This document shows positions 15,144-15,274 of a stretch of DNA of 15,274 nucleotides, piece after piece. The notes beneath the pieces are model-generated. The model was not told the DNA's origin. It was given only the letters and a program-made list of their open reading frames with translations, and did no database searches. Each line of letters starts with the position of its first letter. The stretch's first letter is position 1. The translations under genes were made by a program, and so were the position numbers. Origin of the DNA: UBA6770 sp965661115 (lineage in GTDB: Bacteria > Bacteroidota > Bacteroidia > Flavobacteriales_G > Salibacteraceae); contig CBFICO010000059.1 in NCBI GenBank assembly GCA_965661115.1, positions 1 through 15,274 on the forward strand, read 5' to 3'.

Positions 15144-15274
15144 TCAATCCTTATACTCCACCCCGTACTTATCGATGTAATACCTGCCTGAATAATCCCC
15201 AGGAATTGAGCCCAAAAACAAGTTTGGCCCAAATAGACTTGGTTCTATTCTAGAAAATTTTATAGGAAATATTT
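15144..15274 (-). CDS. Unrecognised protein, C-terminal 42 residues (partial)
   Basis: On the minus strand an open frame enters from the right edge and ends at TGA (15146-15144). It gives 42 residues ending in DYSGRYYIDKYGVEYKD. The piece is too short to assign to a family. Support comes from the absence of stops, ordinary codon use, and convergent placement three bases from the protease stop, leaving no other use for the DNA. The start lies outside the window. Confidence 0.5.
   Translation of the reverse strand, partial: IFPIKFSRIEPSLFGPNLFLGSIPGDYSGRYYIDKYGVEYKD

Noticed and set aside
1..15274. CRISPR arrays, tRNAs, rRNAs, transposases or phage genes
   Set aside because: No regularly spaced repeat series, cloverleaf sequence, terminal inverted repeats or mobile-element protein motifs were seen on either strand.

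Overview
The window comes from a low-GC member of the Bacteroidota, most likely a Flavobacteriales-type marine or aquatic bacterium. Supporting signs are a subtilisin-like protease with a type IX secretion (T9SS) C-terminal sorting domain, a Reg_prop/Y_Y_Y propeller sensor, a TPR-PD40-OmpA envelope protein, a YwqK/MORN-repeat exported protein, weak or absent Shine-Dalgarno sequences, and several TAnnTTTG promoter elements typical of this phylum. I see no insertion sequence, phage gene, CRISPR array, tRNA or rRNA. This looks like chromosomal core and near-core sequence.

Layout, left to right. (1) 1-104 is the C-terminal end of a DUF1684 protein. (2) 187-2778 (+) is a large exported 14-blade propeller sensor whose kinase is replaced by a small membrane module. 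(3) 2779-5937 (-) is a tight gene row. In transcription order it holds a 57-residue membrane protein, a tandem universal stress protein, a DUF2064/TIGR04282-type transferase, a TIGR04283-type family 2 glycosyltransferase and a purine-nucleoside phosphorylase. (4) 6029-6739 (-) is a Crp/Fnr regulator with its own promoter. (5) 6879-8213 (+), divergent from it, is a lipoylated 2-oxo acid dehydrogenase E2 subunit. (6) 8335-10614 (+) is a TPR-PD40 protein ending in two tandem OmpA domains, closed by a strong terminator. (7) 10667-15140 (+) is a tightly packed row: DEDDh exonuclease, fumarylacetoacetate-hydrolase-fold enzyme, YwqK-like exported repeat protein, a lipoprotein gene broken by two lesions, and a T9SS-secreted S8 protease. 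(8) 15144-15274 (-) is the end of an unrecognised gene.

The most interesting part is block 3. The two transferases belong to families usually found with arsenosugar biosynthesis genes, and here they overlap each other and a purine-nucleoside phosphorylase. That phosphorylase carries Asp at the position where human PNP has the base-selecting Asn243, which suggests it accepts 6-aminopurine (adenine) nucleosides. Together the three genes could remove adenine from a modified 5'-deoxyadenosine, activate the sugar 1-phosphate and transfer it to an acceptor, which are the late steps expected of arsenosugar synthesis. The early enzymes (ArsM methyltransferase and ArsS radical SAM protein) are not in the window, so this is a hypothesis to test by looking elsewhere in the genome. 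The neighbouring stress protein and Fnr-like regulator may tie the pathway to redox or stress state.
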